Shown: piece after piece, positions 60,498 to 64,000 of the stretch
Numbering within the stretch: the first letter of the stretch is position 1
Layout: each line of letters starts with the position of its first letter
Origin: UBA5704 sp036264355
Lineage (GTDB): Bacteria; Acidobacteriota; Thermoanaerobaculia; Multivoradales; UBA5704
Length of the DNA: 64,000 bases
Direction: 5' to 3'
Assembly (NCBI GenBank): GCA_036264355.1
Contig: DATARD010000216.1
Coordinates: 1 to 64,000, forward strand
Made by a program: the position numbers and the translations under genes
Notes under the pieces: model-generated
What the model was told of the DNA's origin: nothing
The model's database searches: none
Seen by the model: only the letters and a program-made list of their open reading frames with translations

Positions 60498-63400
60498 AGC
60501 TCGCCTTCCTCCATCACTTCTCCGCCGGGCTGCGCCGCCGCTCCGCCGCCTGCCGCCTGGCGCGCCACCTCCTCGGCCCAGCGTGCCAATTCGATCGCCT
60601 GCGCCAAGCCGGCCACGGTCGGGTCTTCGAAGAACGTCGGCAGCGGCACTTCGAGCTGGAACGCGGCGCGGAGCCGCGACACGAGCTGCGTGGTCAGCAG
60701 CGAATGGCCGCCCAGGTCGAAGAAGTTGTCGCGCGCCCCCACCCGCTCGGCGCCCAGCAGCTCCGCCCAGATCGCCGCGATCTGCTCCTCGAGCGGCGTG
60801 CGCGGCGCCACGAACGGATTCTCCCGGCCGGGAGCGGCGACGCCGAGGATGTCGATGGCGTCGAGCGCGCGGTGGTCCACCTTGCCGCCGGCGGTCCGCG
60901 GCAGGGCGTCGCGCACCACGAAGGCGTTCGGCAGCATGGGCTCGGGCAGCATCTGACCGAGGAAGGTGCGCAGCCGCGCCGGCTCGCGGGCCACCTCCGG
61001 GTCCGCCACCAGGAAGGCGACCAGCCACGGGTCCCCCTGCGGGCTCCGCTTGATCAGGAGAACCGCCTCGCGCACCCCCGGATGGCGCAGCAGCACGGAC
61101 TCGATCTCCCCCAGCTCGATCCGCACGCCCCGGATCTTGACCTGGCGGTCGATGCGGCCGAGGAACTCGAGCGCGCCGTCCGGGCGATGGCGCACCAGGT
61201 CCCGCGTGCGATAGAGGCGCTCGCCCGGCGCGGCGGCGCAAAGGTCGGGCACGAACGACTCGGCGGTGCGCGCCGGATCGTTCAGATAGCCGCGGCCCAC
61301 TCCGGCGCCGCCGACGCACAGCTCGCCGGGAACCCCGAGCGGCACCGGGCGCAGTCCGGGGCCGAGCACGTGCAGCCGGAGATTGCGGAGCGGCCGGCCG
61401 ATCGGCACCTGGGCCAGCCGGGCGGCCTCGCCGGGCGCCACCGGCTGGTGGCTCACGTTGTCCGCGCATTCGGCCGGCCCGTAGCCATTGAGCAGGGGCA
61501 ACGGGCAGGCCGCGAGCCAGCGGCGGGCGAGGTCGGCCGGCAGCGTCTCGCCGGTCGAGATCAGCCAGCGCAGGCGGTCGAGGGGCGGGAGCCCGCCCCC
61601 GGCACGACCCACCTCGGCGAGCAGCGCGGCGAGCAACGAGGGAACGGTCTGGAAGATCGTGACGCCGCGGCGGCTCACCTCGTCCAGCAACCGCGCCGGA
61701 TCGTGAGCGATCGCGTCACGGAAGATGCGGACGCCGCCGCCCACGAGGAGGGCGGCGGCGAGCTGCCAGACCGAAATGTCGAACGTGTGGGAAGCGGTCT
61801 GCGCCACGATGTCGTCCGCGCCCAGGCCGAGCGCTTCGATCTTGGCGCGCAGGTGGTTGGCCATCCCGCCGTGCGTGACCATCACTCCCTTCGGCACCCC
61901 GGTCGAGCCCGAGGTGTAGATCACGTAGGCGAGATTGTCCGGCAGAATGCCGGCCGGTGGCGCCCCCGCTTCATCCGCCCCCACGCCGGGCGCCAGCACC
62001 TCCTCGACCTCCTGCAACCGCACCGCGTGCCCACCGATCTCGACCGTCGCGAGCCCCTCCCGCCCGGCCGCGGCCAGCACGCGGGTGAAGGAACGCTCGA
62101 CCAGCACCAGCCGGGCGCCGCTCTGCGCCACCACCCGGCGCAGGCGCTCGGCCGGATGCCGGCGGTCGAGCGGCAGACACGCGCCGCCGGCTTTCCAGAT
62201 GGCGAGCACGGTGGTCAGGTAGTCGAGACTGCGCTCGGCGAGCAGGGCGACCACGGCATCCGGGCCGATGCCCAGCCGCCGCAGCCGCCACGCCACGCGG
62301 TTGGCGCTCCGGTCGAGCTCCGCATAGGTCAGCGAGCGTCCGTCGCAGAGCGCCGCCACCGCGCCGGGAGTGGCCGCGGCCTGCGCCGCGAAGAGGCCGG
62401 GGACGAGCGGCGCCTCTCCGCCTGGAGCGCCGGCCGCGGTGTCGTTCCACTCGGCGAGGAGCTGCTGCCGTTCGCCCGCCGGCAGCCAGGAGAGCGTCGA
62501 GAGCGGCGCCTCGGGCTCCGCGACACCGGCCGCGAGGAGCGCCGCGTAATGACCCATCACGCGCTGCATCGTCGCGCTGTCGAAGAGATCGCTGCTGTAG
62601 TCGGCCGAGATGTGCAGCGCGCCCGCCGCTTCGTAGATCGAGACGATCAGATCGAACTGCACCGCGCCGCTGTGGTTCGCCTCCGGCGTCAGCGTCAGCT
62701 CGGGCAGCTCCAACGCGATCGGCTGGTAGTTGGTGAGGAAGTTGAACAGGATCTGGAACAGCGGCTGGCGCGCCGTGTCGCGGCTCGGCCGCAGGGTGCC
62801 GACGAGCTGCTCGAACGCGAGGTCCTGGTGCGCGTAGGCGGCGAGCGCCGTCTCCCGCACGCGCCCCATCAGTTGGCGCAGCGACGGGTCGCCGTCGAGG
62901 CGGGTGCGCAGCACCTGGGTGTTGACGAAGAAGCCGATCAGCGCCTCCGTCTCCGCGCGGTTGCGGTTTGCGATCGGCGAGCCGACCACCACGTCGTCCT
63001 CACCGGTGTAGGCGTGGAGGAGCGCGTCGAAGCCGGCGAGGAGGGTCATGAACAGGGTGGCGCCCGCGCGGCGGCTCAGCTCCTTGAGCGCCGCCGCCGT
63101 CGCCGCCGGCACGGAGAGCAGATGCCGCCGGCCGCGGAAGCTCTGCACCGGCGGGCGCGGCCGGTCGCTGGGCAGCTCGCTCCCCGAGGTGACGCCGGCC
63201 AGTTGGTTCTTCCAATAGTCGAGCTGCGCCGCGAGCACATCGCCATGCAGCCAGCGCCGCTGCCAGAGGGCGAAGTCGGCGTATTGGATCGCCAGCTCCG
63301 GGAGCGGAGACGGCCGGCGGTGCCGGTGGTTCCGGTGGTTCCGGTGGTTCCAGAATGCCTCGTAGAGCGTGCCCAGCTCGCGGATCAGCAGCTCGCGCGA

Positions 63401-64000
63401 CCAGACGTCGTAGACGATGTGGTGCGCGGTCACCGCCAGCACATGATCGGTGTCTCCGAGCCGCAGCAGCACGCCGCGGATCAGCGGTCCGCGGGCGAGG
63501 TCGAACGGCCGCTGCGCCTCTTCGTTCTTGAGCCGCTCCGCGACGCGGTCCCGCACCGCATCCGGCAGCGCGCGCAGATCGACGCAGGCGATCGGGAGGC
63601 CGCGTGGAGCGCCGATCACCTGCATCGGCTGGCCATCCACCGCCGTGAACGTCGTCCGCAGCACCTCATGGCGGCGCGGCAGCTCGTCGAAGCTCGCCTG
63701 GAGCACCGCCCGGTCGAGCGCCCCGCGCATGCGCACGGCGCCGAAGATGTTGTAGGCGGTCATGCCGGGGCGGAGCTGGTCGATGAACCAGAAGCGCTCC
63801 TGGCCGAACGACGGCGCGAGCGGCCCGCCGCGCTCCGCCTCCGGAATCCGCGTCATGGGAGGCGCGGGAGGCAGGCCGCGGCCGTGCAGCAACGCCTCCT
63901 CCAGGCTCTCCGCCAGCCCCGCGACGGTCGGCTTCTGGAACAGCGTGCGCACCGGCAGATCGACGCCGAACACCTCGCGCACCCGCGTCACCACCTGCGT
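60494..64000 (-). CDS. Nonribosomal peptide synthetase, PCP-C-A-PCP (5' end beyond window)
   Basis: The frame is open to base 64000, starting inside a PCP helix (TQVVTRVREVFGVDLP), so only the last 1168 residues are visible. Then: C domain (FGQERFWFIDQL; HHIVYDV near 196, with the motif Gly replaced by Val), A domain (YTSGSTGVPKG ~696, FDISVWQL ~741, NGYGPAECADNVSH ~837) and PCP (GGHSL ~1097). The specificity code reads about DIWQITGDN, which I cannot assign. The C domain contains an NHR tandem (WNHRNHRNHRHRR) from a 9-bp microsatellite at ~63322-63352. The acidic tail EEGEL could dock with the TubC-type domain of the downstream NRPS. No E or TE domain. Confidence 0.95.
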   Translation of the reverse strand, partial: TQVVTRVREVFGVDLPVRTLFQKPTVAGLAESLEEALLHGRGLPPAPPMTRIPEAERGGPLAPSFGQERFWFIDQLRPGMTAYNIFGAVRMRGALDRAVLQASFDELPRRHEVLRTTFTAVDGQPMQVIGAPRGLPIACVDLRALPDAVRDRVAERLKNEEAQRPFDLARGPLIRGVLLRLGDTDHVLAVTAHHIVYDVWSRELLIRELGTLYEAFWNHRNHRNHRHRRPSPLPELAIQYADFALWQRRWLHGDVLAAQLDYWKNQLAGVTSGSELPSDRPRPPVQSFRGRRHLLSVPAATAAALKELSRRAGATLFMTLLAGFDALLHAYTGEDDVVVGSPIANRNRAETEALIGFFVNTQVLRTRLDGDPSLRQLMGRVRETALAAYAHQDLAFEQLVGTLRPSRDTARQPLFQILFNFLTNYQPIALELPELTLTPEANHSGAVQFDLIVSIYEAAGALHISADYSSDLFDSATMQRVMGHYAALLAAGVAEPEAPLSTLSWLPAGERQQLLAEWNDTAAGAPGGEAPLVPGLFAAQAAATPGAVAALCDGRSLTYAELDRSANRVAWRLRRLGIGPDAVVALLAERSLDYLTTVLAIWKAGGACLPLDRRHPAERLRRVVAQSGARLVLVERSFTRVLAAAGREGLATVEIGGHAVRLQEVEEVLAPGVGADEAGAPPAGILPDNLAYVIYTSGSTGVPKGVMVTHGGMANHLRAKIEALGLGADDIVAQTASHTFDISVWQLAAALLVGGGVRIFRDAIAHDPARLLDEVSRRGVTIFQTVPSLLAALLAEVGRAGGGLPPLDRLRWLISTGETLPADLARRWLAACPLPLLNGYGPAECADNVSHQPVAPGEAARLAQVPIGRPLRNLRLHVLGPGLRPVPLGVPGELCVGGAGVGRGYLNDPARTAESFVPDLCAAAPGERLYRTRDLVRHRPDGALEFLGRIDRQVKIRGVRIELGEIESVLLRHPGVREAVLLIKRSPQGDPWLVAFLVADPEVAREPARLRTFLGQMLPEPMLPNAFVVRDALPRTAGGKVDHRALDAIDILGVAAPGRENPFVAPRTPLEEQIAAIWAELLGAERVGARDNFFDLGGHSLLTTQLVSRLRAAFQLEVPLPTFFEDPTVAGLAQAIELARWAEEVARQAAGGGAAAQPGGEVMEEGEL

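Overview
The window is about 70% GC, dense, and most of the coding sequence is on the minus strand. Two gene families are lineage markers for Acidobacteriota: an ADOP-type permease (acidobacterial duplicated orphan permease) and a broken 'acidobacterial VWFA-related' gene. A soil-type Acidobacteriota rich in secondary metabolism, possibly Thermoanaerobaculia, is the best guess; no rRNA or tRNA is present to confirm it.

Layout, read in the direction of transcription (high to low coordinates). (1) 64000-32975 is one tightly packed operon: the 3' end of an NRPS gene, a cyclic-peptide-type ABC exporter, an unknown 383-aa protein, an ADOP permease, a membrane-anchored penicillin-acylase-family Ntn hydrolase, a Tat-exported molybdopterin hydroxylase, and a 5787-aa NRPS. 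That NRPS opens with an aminoglycoside-phosphotransferase-like kinase domain and an internal TubC-type docking domain. Neighbouring genes overlap by 4-16 bp or are separated by 6-7 bp. (2) 32973-18675 is a mosaic accessory segment. It holds an AAA ATPase (DUF4143 type), a TOTE-type primase-helicase, three copies of a palindromic repeat, a saccharopine-dehydrogenase-like oxidoreductase, small hypothetical genes, gene relics, a 21-bp minisatellite, a hydrolase, a histidine kinase, and a MauE / Cys-rich peptide / beta-propeller cassette. (3) 18535-1 carries two further NRPS genes with a 4-bp overlap; the second runs off the left edge.

The visible assembly line has 12 C domains (one with a ruined catalytic motif), one E domain plus an E remnant, and 9 complete A domains, a tenth cut by the window edge, and two gutted ones. 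Specificity codes read directly suggest Thr-(Orn)-(Asn) for the intact part of the large NRPS and Thr-?-(Orn) for the next gene. No thioesterase, reductase domain or tailoring hydroxylase is visible.

Working model (inference): a peptide is made in the cytoplasm, exported by the PvdE/SyrD-like transporter, deacylated in the periplasm by the anchored acylase, and oxidised there by the Tat-exported molybdoenzyme. The layout recalls pyoverdine maturation but with different oxidative chemistry. The locus also shows remodelling: a shared Orn-type module in two genes, a truncated last A domain abutting the accessory segment, A domains that have lost their substrate pocket, and palindromic repeats of an intergenic type that have entered NRPS and acylase reading frames without breaking them.
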